64,000 bases of DNA, taken from assembly GCF_023078275.1 (NCBI RefSeq), contig NC_062990.1:15515549-15579548 (forward strand), in the 5' to 3' direction. The position numbers and the translations under genes were made by a program. Within the stretch, counting starts at the first letter, position 1, and every line of letters begins with the position of its first letter. The notes under the pieces were generated by a model. It saw only the letters and a program-made list of their open reading frames with translations. It had not been told where the DNA came from and did not search any database. The DNA is from Leguminivora glycinivorella (Eukaryota > Arthropoda > Insecta > Lepidoptera > Tortricidae). Positions 22,239 to 33,843 of the stretch are shown piece by piece.

Positions 22239-24040
22239 ATTCACAATTACAAATCTGCTTTCTTTTATATTTCATAAAATGGTAGCACATGGTACGAACG
22301 GTAGTACGAAGTTCCCGCAACAGACATAAACTAACATGGCCCCATCCCTAGTCGTTTACGTGAAAGCACAAACTACATATATACAGACTAGTTCGTCCCG
22401 TACAACAAAATGCGACCGTCAAAACGAAACTCTATTGATTCCAGCGAAAATGATAGATGTCACTCATAGTCCGATTTGGCATTGATCTAAATTTAATAAA
22501 TTTTGAAACATGGCTAATTTTTAAATTTACATGTTAAGATCTAATTTTCTTGACATATAGTAATAAAAACTGTTTCAAAAAACATTAGAAACAAATTAAA
22601 TCTATGTTTACAGATAATAGAGCAAATTTTTAGCGCCATCTATCAAAAAAACAAAAAATCACTGGTATCTAAGCGGTTAAGGTTTCAAATTTACCTGAAC
22701 AATTTGACAAAATAGACGTTTAGCACATACAAATATGGTCGAATATTGAATGAATAATAATCGAAGCCGAAAAATTGGGACCGTGTACAACGAGAAGTAA
22801 GTAAACATTGTGAAAAAATTAATGGAATCTTGTGTTATTTTACTATATTAGACAATTTTGGATGATATTGGTTATAACATTATCGCCAATAACATTAAAA
22901 TTGTTGTTTTCAGTGAGAAATTAACAAACTGGTGACTAAAACGGGGTTTCGTGCCATCACTCACGAAATCATTTTCCAACCTGAGACAATGAATAAAGGC
23001 AAAAAATTGGTTCTAGCTGGGCATTTTCTAGAGATTGAAGACATTATTCCACCATTTGTACTTATGTGCAATAAAGTATAAATAAATCATTGGCTTTTGA
23101 AATTGTTGATATGTCATTTTCATAGGCTAACTGTAGGTATTATATTATTCAGGGACAGGGTACAGGGTTTATTGTAAAATAAAAAGAAACCAGCTATAAT
23201 AACTTTTAATTATAATATACATTACAAAAACTTGTTTCATTTACTTGAAAATATTAGAGGTTTACCATATCACATCAAATATGTAATCATCAATGCGATG
23301 AAAGAAGTTCTCAGGAAATTTATTTAAAATGTGATAAGCCTTTGGCCTGCTTCTGCTTTTCTTGTTTTCGTGCTCCTTCATCCCATTGAAACTTCGATAT
23401 TTACGCATTTTTGTCAATCCGTTTCGATTTGTACACAGGAGCAGACATGAGGAAACAACTCGAATGATTTTGGAACATACTCGTAACTGGGATTGGCTTC
23501 CACATCGGCTTTTCTACCTCCAATAAAGTTTGCACTACAAATTCACCGTAAATTCAATTCAATACTTGTACCAAATGATTAATGCACTTTAAATAAAACT
23601 TCAGAGGTTAGATGACATATTTCTTCTTACGGCAATTATCCACTTAAACGGTGGTTTCGTTTCCACCACGGTCTTGGAAATAGCTAGAATTTAGTCGCTA
23701 TTTTTCTTGGTGTTATTACAATTCACCATAACAATTTTTACTATGCCCATATTAAATTTATCCTGAAAATGTTTACTGCAATATGGATTTGACAGCGTAA
23801 GTCAGCGACAGGAATGTCAATTTTGGCCATAGTGAGCGCTGCGCTGTGATCCTTTTAGTTACCCCCTCCACCCGCTTTGCACCCTGCATCTTGCCAATAC
23901 AGTACAGACTTGTCATCCCATACATCCGTCTCACGTTTTTCTCTTCAATCATTTGACAGGTGCAACTTACTAACTTAAGTATTTACTTTTCAGCAGGAAC
24001 ATCGAAACGCCTGACACATTAGTGAAAGCTAGATGATGGC
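22239..24040. other. Mostly unassigned DNA
   Basis: AT-rich, with no recognised repeats. 22,630-22,641 carries AGCGCCATCTA. A weak coding-like stretch on the minus strand at 23,262-23,530 is listed separately. Confidence 0.4.
23262..23530 (-). pseudogene. Coding-like remnant, unknown
   Basis: On the minus strand, readable peptide-like pieces lie in more than one frame: ADVEANPSYEYVPKSFELFP upstream, MSAPVYKSKRIDKNA in the middle, and an open frame of about 48 codons with RPKAYHILNKFPENFF towards 23,262. The composition (many K, R, E, Y, F) is unlike random AT-rich DNA, but the frames do not connect. It could be a decayed processed gene copy or exons of an undetected gene. I do not recognise the family. 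Confidence 0.25.
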
Positions 24041-24049
24041 TAATTTCGG

Positions 24050-24140
24050 GCCAATTGTCAAGACACGTTATGGTCTCGGTTGAAGTTGGTTTGCTTTTCA
24101 AGCCAGAGGTCACGGGTTCGAATCCCGGCGGAGAGACACA
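24050..24140 (+). repeat. tRNA-like sequence
   Basis: It contains the B-box-like GGTTCGAATCCCGGC after CTTTTCAAGCCAGAGGTCAC. The 5' half does not fold into a convincing D arm, so it is a tRNA pseudogene or SINE head. The minus-strand frame with PGFEPVTSG is a well-known artefact of B-box DNA. Confidence 0.6.
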
Positions 24141-24284
24141 AGTGAAGATAACAGTTTTTTTGTGTTTTATTTTTATTTTTATTTTATGGTTTTTGATTTT
24201 TGTTTCCATAAGTTTTAACGATAATTCTGAATTATCTTGAACGTACATTCCAGTAAAACCAAAATATGCTAGGTAAAATATTAC

Positions 24285-24438
24285 AACTCTAAGTACGTTT
24301 TCACATTATCCTATCCGCGATATCGGATGAAGGAATAATTTTAAAGGCAAAAATCAAAGATGGCGGCTTAAATATATGGGATATCGATATCGGTCCTACA
24401 TCTGATATCGGATCGGATAATGTGAAAACGCACTAAGA
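24285..24438. mobile_element. Palindromic GATATCGG-type MITE
   Basis: The left arm TTTTCACATTATCCTATCCG and the right arm ATCGGATCGGATAATGTGAA are inverted repeats around AAAGATGGCGGCTTAAAT. CTAAG at both sides is a possible target duplication. Pieces recur at 6,340-6,400, 7,300-7,360, 48,300-48,395 and 56,400-56,432. Confidence 0.75.
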
Positions 24439-24809
24439 CGGAAGTATTACTTTCTGATTATTTCATTTTTAGTAGTATAAAAATGTTTTACCACAAACAA
24501 CTACATAATATCAGCACGACAGAGTCAGACGGCACTATGATCAGAATGAGACAAAAGTTGTCAAAATGTTAATAGGCCAATTTTATTCACCAAATTCTTT
24601 GAAAAGTTTCTTCATTACCATACTAAGTGTTGGTCCAGATTGATAAAACATTGAATATTGGTATTTCGGGGTGTAAAAACATGTCAAATCTGAGATATGA
24701 AATATTAGTACTAGTAGGTAGTAGTAGTTATTTTCCCATCAAATATAATGAATAAAAATAAATCAAACACAAAGTATTAAAAAAATACAAAAAGATTCAC
24801 AAAAAAGCA

Positions 24810-24900
24810 AGAGGTCTCCAGCGAGATTCGAACCTCTGTTGCTCAAGTTATCGCAGCTAAAAAGCAGTATCTTTGACCGCCGCACCAAACTTCTATTTAA
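24810..24900 (-). repeat. tRNA-like sequence, minus strand
   Basis: The plus strand reads GCGAGATTCGAACCTCTG then GACCGCCGCACCAAACTT, the complement of a tRNA B box and A-box side. The acceptor stem is not convincing, so a pseudogene or SINE head is more likely than a functional tRNA. Confidence 0.55.
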
Positions 24901-24949
24901 TCAGAGTGACGAAATTAGGTAACTTATAGGTATAATATGAGTAGTAAGT

Positions 24950-26230
24950 CATGAAGACTTTTCACGACAAATTGAATGAATATTGAATATTAAATGTTTT
25001 GTTACTTCAAAATGCAACGTTGCCAGACTGCTGACTGCAACGTCGCATAACTCTAGTTTAGTCGTAAACTGATTTAGACCTTAGTAAATTATTATTAAAA
25101 ATCAATTCAGAAATAGAAGATGATGGCTATACGGCGCTTGACTGATGGATGCGTTTTGTTATATAGAAGGAGTAGGTACATATTTCTGAAAATATTTTTA
25201 TCTTCTTGCTTTAAACTCAAAATTTTCTTGATATTCACCAATTATCATCATTTTGATATTTTGATATTCGTATATAATTAATAACCTAGATACAAAAAGA
25301 ACATAATGAATGATACTTCGATATTTTACCAGTATCGAAACGCAGTATGTTGGCCATGACAGCCAGTGACAGTACTAGTACTGAGGGCTTACTGCTGTCA
25401 CCTGGGTTAACACATTGCGGACATCTTTCTCTTTTACTCCTATCCAGGCATATAGAATGACACATAGCGCAAACTCTGGTGTTCGTGGAAAACCTCCTAG
25501 CTAGACTTGTCATTCATTCATTGTAATAGTAAAAAGATATTGACTCCAAAGACTAATGTTTAAGTGATTTTCAGTCTTATGTCAAAGCTGAGTAAGACGT
25601 GGATGGCGGCAAAGCTTTTGTAAAATACATATATTGAATCACGGAATTAAGCAACACAAGGCAATTTTTGTTATGTATTTATATTCCGCGTTATGTTTAA
25701 GGCGTATATTGTATCGTTTTTCATAACAAAATGCGTAAATAATTTATACCTTAGTCTGTAACGTATACGCAAAGGTTCTTGAGCGAAACCAAAATCGACA
25801 ATATCCACCTACACTCAAAAAAAATCTTTTTAATTTATTATATTATATTTTATTTATTAATTATAGTATAAAGCAACATCTGTTGACGGTTTGTAATTGT
25901 CGATATTAATATATCTATACTAACTTTCAATGTGGTACATGCAACTGGACAACTGTCACTGTACATTTGTAATTCTTATTACAAGGGCATAACGTCTATG
26001 GTTAGCTAAGACAGAGTATTGCTGTTAGTAGGTACGATGGGTACGATGTTGAACCTTAGGTTACCTTCCATCAATACTAATACTGAAAAACAATTTTTAA
26101 ACTTATTGCATTACATGTGTCTAACAAAATTTCAATGAAATGGGTTGTGAATCTAATATTAAAAAAAAATCACTATTTAAAAAAAGATGGTTGTAAAGGG
26201 TATAAAAGATTAAAAAAAAAAGAAAAAAAA
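24950..26230. other. Unassigned AT-rich DNA
   Basis: No gene or repeat boundary was recognised. One 75-codon minus-strand frame at 25,286-25,513 has paired cysteines (CAMCHSIC and CPQC) that could look like a zinc motif, but nothing else supports it as a gene. Confidence 0.4.
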
Positions 26231-26239
26231 ATATTTTCA

Positions 26240-26315
26240 CTGCCGAGGATCGAACCCACGACGTCGGGGCCGCGTCCATCATCTTACGCTACTATAACTG
26301 AGCTATTTAAGCGAT
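26240..26315 (-). repeat. tRNA-like sequence, minus strand
   Basis: The plus strand reads GAGGATCGAACCCACGACGT and CTACTATAACTGAGCTATTT, the complement of a tRNA T arm and D arm in the right order and spacing. The 3' acceptor pairing was not confirmed. Confidence 0.5.
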
Positions 26316-26954
26316 AGTAAGGGTGGCGAAATATTAACTAACTTTCAATCTAGTACATGCATGGCGTTACGAGTCCTAAAATTAATTATATTCTTTTAAA
26401 GATTTATGTCTCAAAAGTGACACTTAACGCCATCTAACAGTGATCTCAAGGCAACAAGAAATTTGTAGTAACGCCATCTACATTTGCCGTGCTTTTAGGC
26501 GGTCGCATTTTTTTGTATGGGGTGGACATATCTACTATATCCATAATCTCTGGTGAAAGGGATAGCATATCGCATTGTTAACTAGGCAAAAAGGGATGGA
26601 CGCGCCTCGGCGCCGCTCAGTACAACCATATTGACCAGTATAAATGAACTCCGCGGATAATAAACAATATTCAACAAAATAATTAATTTGACTTAACTGT
26701 GGAATGTTATTCCATCTTTTTTATATGTAGAAGTGTTAGAAGACTTGCCACACCACTTTATGCTGCAAGAGACCATTGTTTGCAACCAAATTTGATTATT
26801 TAAGATTTTTTCCCGAGCGGACACGAACACTGTTAGCGGGTCGTATACTTGGGCGCTACTGATCGGTGTCGCACGCGTTCAAACTTTTATAAACCTGATT
26901 TGTCGTATGCTTGGTGACCGCGAGTCGCCCTGTAAGGGCCGTCTTGTTGTATTG

Positions 26955-27050
26955 GTCTGTGTATGAGAGTGAAAGGTGTTAGTATGGAAATGACGGCTGA
27001 TAGAGAGGAATGGAGGAGGAAAATATGCTGCGCCGACCCCAAATAATGGG
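26955..27050 (+). pseudogene. RTE-type LINE, last codons
   Basis: The plus strand encodes MTADREEWRRKICCADPK before a stop, the typical end of an RTE-clade reverse transcriptase. Nothing of the upstream domains remains. Confidence 0.75.
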
Positions 27051-27389
27051 GAGAGAGTAGGGTTGTAAAAAAACGGTTTTTTTTCTAGCTTGAAAAAATA
27101 GTGTATTGTTTTCAGCGTTCATGTTTGTAAGTATGTATGTATGCGAGATTCTTTGGTCCACCATAACAGTAGAACAAAACGAACAAAATGAGGAGGCACA
27201 CTCAAAGGTTATGATAGATGGCGCCACCTTATTAGTCCATAGAATTTCATACGTGAGAGCGAGAAGATGATATGTTTCTTCTCTCTAAAAAATAATAAAT
27301 AATCTAATATATTTTAATAAAAAACGGCATTCGTCCAGGTAAATCACAAAAAATGTAACATGAGAAAGACTTACTACTTATATAAACTA

Positions 27390-27620
27390 ATCTTTGTCCT
27401 CCTAGATGGCGCTGTAACGAATAGAAACTGGTGAACGATGGATCAATACAGATGATACTGTTTTTTTAGTTGCCTTATGATATACTGTTTTATATTTTTA
27501 ATGAGATAATTTTATCCAATTTTTGTATGACGCGATATCTCTTTTGATCGTCGCTCTTTTTAAACTATATACATTGTGTAAATTCAACAATTCGTTAGTA
27601 TAAGCAAAGACAATAATATG
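27390..27620 (+). repeat. MITE-like family A, copy 4
   Basis: It carries CTAGATGGCGCT (27,402-27,413), AGAAACTGGTGAACGATGGA and the end TTGATCGTCGCTCTTTTTAA. Non-coding. Directly downstream, 27,620-27,770 is a minus-strand piece of family B. Confidence 0.75.
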
Positions 27621-27770
27621 TAACTCCGTACAGACGGGTAAAGTCTAAGAAAAAAACGTACCTCAAAGCCCTAGAGAAAAAGGTACGGTGGCCTAGATGG
27701 CGTTACACCTTTGGGGAACGCTCATCTAGATGGCGCTAATATTAATATTTGACATTTTAATAATAGAGCG

Positions 27771-28680
27771 AACTAGTTCGTGGGAGCGATTGAACGAGAT
27801 CGGAGCGCTCCGAACAACGAACGAAACGGCACAAGCCAGTACATTTTCGGACAATGAACCTATCGAAGTGTCGAATTTAATGTGTTAAAATTAAAGAGCG
27901 ATTATCAAAATAGATATCGCTCGAACAAAAATTTGGAAAAATAATAAATTAATACTCCACAGAAAATTAGGCCGCTCTAGAACTAGTATAACCTATGTTG
28001 TTTCATCGCTCGCCAGTTTCTAGCCGGTACAGCGCCATCTAGCGGGTACACGGGAAGCGTCTGAATTATGGGGGCAATTGATTGTCAAAACTGAGGCTTA
28101 AAAGTTTTAAGCTTGTGTCGAGAGATGGCTATGCAGATGCACTGTGATTTCACATTTTACTTCGACAGTAACTCTCTATAATACTCGATCCTCTTTGATA
28201 TAAGGAACCTCCTTCAGTGTGTTCGGCTTATCTAAGTACTTTCCTATATACTTTTTACCTGTTTACAGTGTTTACCTCGAGTCCTCGACTATACAAAAAT
28301 AAAAATTTGTCACATTTTAAAAACCGTATAATAACAGACAATAAAATTTAAATATACCCATCGAATAGCAAAGAAAATAATTTATTTTATTGCCCCCATA
28401 ATTCAGACGCTTTCCGTTGTACCTGCTAGATGGCGTTGTACCGGCTAGAAACTGGCGAGCGATGAAACAACACAGGTTATATTAGTTCTTGAGCGGCCTA
28501 ATTTTTCGTGAAATATTAAATATTAATTGATTAGTTTCCCTATTTTTGTACGAGCGATATCTATTTTGATAATCGCTCTTTGATTTTAACACATTATGTA
28601 AATTCGACACTTCGATAGGTTCATTGTCAGATAATGTAGTAATGTACTGGCTTGTGCCGTTTCGTTCGTTGATCTTGTCT
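27771..28680. repeat. Long inverted repeat
   Basis: The left arm at 27,771-28,080 is mirrored by 28,391-28,671 and continues after the LINE insertion at 31,871-31,921. Matching pieces include AACGAACGAAACGGCACAAG / CTTGTGCCGTTTCGTTCGTT and CGAGCGATATCTATTTTGAT. The arms contain a family A element plus the end of a hAT-like MITE, so an inverted duplication carried both. The loop holds a minus-strand piece of family B. Confidence 0.8.
28648..28671 (+). mobile_element. hAT-like MITE, left piece
   Basis: GGCTTGTGCCGTTTCGTTCG then TTGATC matches 38,129-38,153, the intact MITE at 38,120-38,532. It is cut at GATC by the LINE and resumes at 31,871. Confidence 0.85.
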
Positions 28681-30504
28681 AAAAAGATCCTAAATTCTAG
28701 TGATAAGGTTAAAACTGCCTGGCAGGTGATCGGCAATGAAACTGGGAAACGTAAAATGAAGGATCCGCACTACAAGCTACGAATTGGTGACGCTTTAGTA
28801 AGTTCCGACCGTGAAGTCGCAGATCATTTTGAGCAGTTTTTCTCGAATATACCGGTAGAAACAACACAGTCTCTTAATTCGTCGCCAGATGTCGCTGAAG
28901 AAATTTTGAAGAGAAATGTAGCGGAATGTACAGAATTCTTCAAATTTTCGTATATCACTCCGAACATAGTTCTTAAGACTTTTAGATCACTGAATTTAAA
29001 GAAAACTGAAGATCTATGGGGCCTGTCAGTCAAAGTTTTGCATTCCATTATTGAATCTATTGCACCATATTTAGCTGAGATTTTCAACAGATGCATTGAT
29101 GTTGGCACTTTTCCAGATATTATGAAACATAGCAAAATTATCCCGTTGTTTAAATCAGGAACGAAGACAGATCCTACGAACTTTAGGCCGATTTCAATAC
29201 TACCTGCATTAAGCAAAGTGTTTGAGAAACTTATTTTAAATCAACTGCTGTCGCATTTCAACAGAAATAAACTGCTTGATAGCAATCAATTTGGTTTTAC
29301 CAAAGGTCGATCAACCACTGACGCTGGTGCGGTACTCCTAAAGCACATCTTTGACACTTGGGAAAAAGCTCAAGATGCTGTTGGAATTTTCTGTGATCTG
29401 TCCAAGGCATTTGATTGCGTAGATCACGAAAATTTAAAACGAAAATTAAGCCACTACGGGATAAAAGCCGGTGCCCTCGACTTAGTCTCATCATATCTGT
29501 CGGATAGGACTCAAAGAGTAGTTATTAATGGAACTCATTCGGCGGGGTCCCCGGTAGCCCTCGGAGTGCCTCAAGGTTCAATTCTTGGTCCCTTCCTCTT
29601 TTTAGTATATATTAATGACCTACCCACTCTTGTTAAAGGCAGACATGATATAGTGTTATTTGCGGATGACACTTCTCTTATATTCAAAGTGGACAGGAAG
29701 GAAAATAGCTTCGACAGTATTAATGATGCCCTATCAACTATAGTTAACTGGTTTACGGCAAACAATCTACTTTTGAACGCCAAGAAAACCAAATGCATCA
29801 AGTTTGCGTTACCTAACGTCAAGCAGATAAATAACAGCAAAATCCAAATAAAAGGTGATACGCTGGAGTTTGAAGACCAAACTGTTTTCCTGGGAGTCAC
29901 TTTAGACTCAAAACTGCAATGGCACGCACATATTGCTACTTTAGCTAACAAACTTAGTTCAGCTGCCTACGCAGTAAGGAGAATCAGACAGCTAACAAAC
30001 GTAGAGACGGCCAGGCTGGTATACTTTGGTTACTTCCATAGTGTTATGTCGTATGGAATTCTGTTATGGGGTAAAGCCGCAGATATTCAGACGATATTTG
30101 TGCTGCAAAAGCGAGCTGTACGTTCCATATATGGACTGGGCGCTCGAGCTTCCCTAAGAGAGAAATTCAAAGAGGTGAACATTCTTACCGTTGCCTCTCA
30201 GTACATACTTGAGAATATTATGTATGCTAGGAAAAACATCCATGAATACAAGCTTAACAGTGATATCCATAACTATAACACTAGAAACAAACATAAACTT
30301 GCCGTGCCCTTCCACCGTCTCCGTAAGGTTAGTACGTCTTTCGTTGGGAACTGTACACGTTTTTATAACAAAATCCCCATTGATGTAGTGAACTTGCCAC
30401 TCGGCAAATTTAAGTCACATGTTAAGCGCTGTTTGCTAGGTAAAGCTTACTATACGGTAAATGATTTTATAAATTATAAAAATGCCTTTAAGCCAGTAGC
30501 TTGA
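28675..30504 (+). pseudogene. LINE reverse transcriptase, N-terminally truncated
   Basis: About 610 codons are open to TGA at 30,502. The reverse transcriptase order is clear: FRPISILPALSKVFEKL (about 29,190), NQFGFTKGRSTTDA (about 29,285), FCDLSKAFDCVDH (about 29,390), GVPQGSILGPFLFLVYINDL (about 29,565) and the catalytic FADDTS (about 29,660). The C-terminal part has SYGILLWGKAADIQTIFVLQKRAVRS and the HNYNTR motif seen in the related fragment at 33,847-34,353. The frame is unbroken, so truncation was recent, but the endonuclease needed to cut target DNA is missing. The first 16 codons of the open frame upstream belong to the MITE, not the LINE. Confidence 0.93.
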
Positions 30505-31866
30505 TTATGGTAGCAGAAGTTTGTAATACAACCGTACTAGTATCCAGTAAAAATGACACAGCGTAATTTTTCTCATGTGATTGTATTGTATCATTAGTTA
30601 TGTTAGTAGGACGCTTAGAGACCTTATACACCTCTAAGATTTTTGTTTTCATTATATAGCGTAGTTATATAAAATTTATTTAAAGTATGATAGTACACTG
30701 ACCCTTAGAGACCTTTACATCTCTAAGTCACGTTGAGCATGTAATTAGTTATGTATAGCTATACTAGGCATTGTTGCCCTCTTTAATGTCACCTACAAGC
30801 TTAATGTCGTGTTTCACTGTGTCGATTTTTCTTTTGTCAATTTGCTGTTAGCTTGAACATGTCATGCTCGCTTAAAAGTCTTTGCTTACGGTGGCGTGTT
30901 GATCGGGTCGCCACCTTCCCGAATGGAGGTTGAGGGAGGCGATGGCTGAGATACGCGTCATACTCGTGAACGGGTGCTGTTTGTGGAGACTGGTCTGTTC
31001 AAGCTTACCTGGGCCACATGTTTTGTTAGATTATTTAACTTTACTTTTGAGCGGATTGCGAGACACTACATTCGGTTCTTGTAAGAATTAAACTTAAGTA
31101 AGTAATGTCTTAAGGATGACACTAGAGACCATCACGTTGTCGTTTAATTTAGTTAATTTTAGCTTTTGGACACTTAGAGACTTTATACATCTCTGAGATT
31201 TTGATTATATTTTATTTTAAAATAGACTCCTTACTTTAATGACCTTGTTGTCGTTTGATTAAGTTAATGTTAGTTTTTTGGACACTTAGAGACCTTATAC
31301 ATCTTTGAGATTTTGATTATATTTTTAAACTTAATTTGTAACCTTGATTGGCCCTTATTTGTAAACTTGATTTGTTCTTTAATGATTGACAACTAGAGAC
31401 TTGTACATCTCTTGAAATGTGTAATTTAGCTGTTCATTTTCTGTATTTTTTATTTTTTTTTGTATTATTTGACAAAGGTTTTTACTTTTAAATATTTTAA
31501 TTTTATAAAATTTGACTCTTGGAGACGCTATACATCTCCATGGATTATTTGATTAAGTATAATATTTTTACTTGTAATATTCAGTCTTTTACAACTATTG
31601 AAGTATTATAGATTTCTTTTATCTTTGTATCTGTTTGCACTTTCTTTATGTATTGATTATAGTTAGTAATAATATGACATTTAGAGACTTTATACATCTC
31701 TAATTCTATATCAGTGTATAGCTACTTTGCTTATGATTAATATTTTTAGTTAATATTTCTATTAATTTCATTTGTTTAACTTTAATGAATACTCTGTAAT
31801 GTTGACATGTAAAAGTGCCCCCGTGGCCTATTTGCTGAATAAATGATTTTGTATTTGTATTTTTGT
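30505..31866 (+). repeat. LINE 3' UTR with seven short hairpins
   Basis: Inverted motifs with the form CTTAGAGA-n(8-11)-TCTCTAAG occur at 30,614-30,638, 30,704-30,727, 31,173-31,197, 31,285-31,309, 31,393-31,413, 31,517-31,543 and 31,681-31,703. At 31,517 both arms have changed together (TTGGAGA with TCTCCA), so pairing is preserved. Spacing is irregular, about 90-450 bp. Confidence 0.85.
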
Positions 31867-31870
31867 ATTT

Positions 31871-32297
31871 TGATCGGAGCGCTCCGATCTCGTTCAATCG
31901 CTCCCACGAACTAGTTCGCTCTTTTAGGTCTTTTGCTCATTTAGTTCAGCCAGACCAGCGACCACTGCGGCCGGAAAGATCAGAACGAATGGGACCGAAT
32001 AGTGTCAAAATGATACGAATAGTCCACAGATAGTAACATTCCGGGCCGAAAGGTTGTAAGTAAACGAAGTTCAATATGAAAACTTGACGTTTTTTGTTGC
32101 TCTGCTAAGTAGCTCTCGCTCTCGGTCGGCGCAGTCACACACTCGTTCTCGATCCAAACCGCTCGCGCTCGCCGATCCTATACTGAACTAAATGAGCAAA
32201 GACCGAATCTCAGAGCCTGGAAAGATTCAGTTCATTTCGGTCATTGATGGGATTTTATTCCTAACAGTTCATAGTTCGTGAACGACACAAACCTACT
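31871..32297 (+). mobile_element. hAT-like MITE, right piece
   Basis: GATCGGAGCGCTCCGATCTC through GTGAACGACACAAACCTA matches 38,149-38,532 closely. It is the downstream part of the MITE split by the LINE. Confidence 0.85.
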
Positions 32298-32309
32298 GGA
32301 GATGGGCCG

Positions 32310-32640
32310 AATATGGACTTTGCCGAATACGAATATTCGGTTACGCCATATTTTTAAAGCGGATGTTAAGATTAAAACTATTAAATGATAATGGTTACAT
32401 ATGTTACTACAACTATGTTTTTATGATTTAGTGGATAACTAAAACAGTTCTCTCTTTTTAGCAGTTCCTTAAAAAGCTACTTAGGAGCTTATTACCCAAT
32501 GGAATACGTAAGATCTTCGTAAGTTATTTACTTTGTTTATTTGGTAAATATTCGGCAATGCAACCGAATTATTCGGCCGTATACGAACATTGAAAAACTT
32601 GCCGAATACCGAATATTTACCGAATGTTCGGCCCATCTCT
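32310..32640. repeat. CGAATATTCGG-type repeat
   Basis: Repeated forms of GCCGAATA and TATTCGGC occur at both ends (GGGCCGAATATGGACTTTGC and GAATGTTCGGCCCATCTCT). Related sequence is at 36,760-36,815 and 37,255-37,365. Non-coding. Confidence 0.65.
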
Positions 32641-32812
32641 AAAATGTACCCACCTGTATATGAATTTTTGTTTTTGAAAATATGATACAAGTACGTAAAA
32701 AAGGAAGATCGAAATGAGCGGCGATAATGGAAAACACGACCGAAGGGATTGCTGAAATCGCGAAACAAAATTTGGCTACTCCATAGAAATGAGCGGAATC
32801 ATGACATTTTTT

Positions 32813-33110
32813 TTATACCACGTCGGTGGCAAACAGGTATACGGCCCGCCTGAAAGTCACCGTAACCTATGGACGCCTGCAACTCAAGGGGTGTCACGTG
32901 CGCGTTGCCGACCCATTAGAAACTTGTACACTTTTTTTTTGAAGAACCCCATACTGTTCATCGGGATTACCTCGACAGGGAGCTCATTCCACAGCCGGAG
33001 CGTTCGTGGGAGGAAATTCCTCTGAAACCGCACGGTGCGCGACCATTTAGGTTGTATTGTAAGGTGTGTGGATGGCGAGCGGTGCGATGATGAAATGTGG
33101 CCGTTGGCAT
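32813..33110 (+). repeat. Dispersed repeat family F
   Basis: It begins near ATACCACGTCGGTGGCAAAC and includes CCGCCTGAAAGTCACCGTAA, GTTGCCGACCCATTAGAAAC and CTCGACAGGGAGCTCATTCC. Other copies: 35,050-35,546, 38,727-38,920, 48,480-48,630 (minus), 61,425-61,480 (minus). Confidence 0.75.
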
Positions 33111-33713
33111 CATGTCAAACAGTTCTTCAGAACACAACCCATCACAGAACTTTATTTAGATAGAAGAAACAAGTTCATCTATTTGTATAGGGGCCGAGCG
33201 TGTCAAATTTTGTACTGAAGTTGTTTCTTGCCTGTAATTTTAAATATGTCTCAGGCTCTTGATTGTTCATAATTTTTGTGTTGTTGCAATTGAATATCAC
33301 GTAACGAGGCATTTTTTATGTTTTGATTGACTTCAACTTACAAAAATTGACGCCCGAAAGCTGCAAGCTGCGAGTAAAGACGGACAACTCAGTGGATTTC
33401 ACTGAGTTCATTTGACACGCTAAGTAGATACGTTTGCTTGATCTATGGTATTACAGGCGATAGAGCACACATAAGGAGGCGAAGGCCCTTAGACTTAAGG
33501 GTTCAATACGGCCTGTGAGTTTGGGATCGTCGACAATTCGTACAGCGCGTTTCTGGATCGAATCAATCACAATCGAAATGTATGAAACAGCTAAATTATT
33601 TTTTGCGATTTCAGCATCGGCCTCATAATAATAGCTGTTCATTATGACCTCAAATAAAAATGCAAAGTTTGAATGGTCCTTTTCCTTTCACCGTGTAAAT
33701 ATTTTTATTTATA

Positions 33714-33843
33714 CTCTGTCAAACAAGTCTGTCAGTAAATAAGAACAAAGAAAACTATATACATCCTTTTCTTTAGGGTGCTAGAGAAAAGGAAACCTAT
33801 AGTTTTCTTTGTTTTTATTTATTGACAGACTTGTTTGACAGAG
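33714..33843. mobile_element. Hairpin MITE family G, intact copy
   Basis: Almost the whole 130 bp is one inverted repeat: CTCTGTCAAACAAGTCTGTC at the left is mirrored by GACAGACTTGTTTGACAGAG at the right, and AAGAAAACTATA by TATAGTTTTCTT. A second copy (38,106-38,655) is interrupted by another MITE. Confidence 0.88.

Larger units (their letters stand above)
28672..31870 (+). mobile_element. 5'-truncated LINE (Jockey/CR1-like)
   Basis: A 3.2-kb non-LTR retrotransposon inserted in a hAT-like MITE, with TTGATC repeated at both junctions. It has lost its 5' half, including the endonuclease, and keeps reverse transcriptase and a 1.37-kb 3' UTR. It ends AAAAGTGCCCCCGTGGCCTA then TTTGCTGAATAAATG and a T-rich tail. 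The UTR holds seven short hairpins. A second 3' end of the family lies at 16,312-16,617. Confidence 0.92.

Noticed and set aside
16900..22350. A larger transposon around the LTR element, ending GGGATGGG/CCCATCCC
   Set aside because: The short inverted motif is not supported by longer arms or a target duplication.
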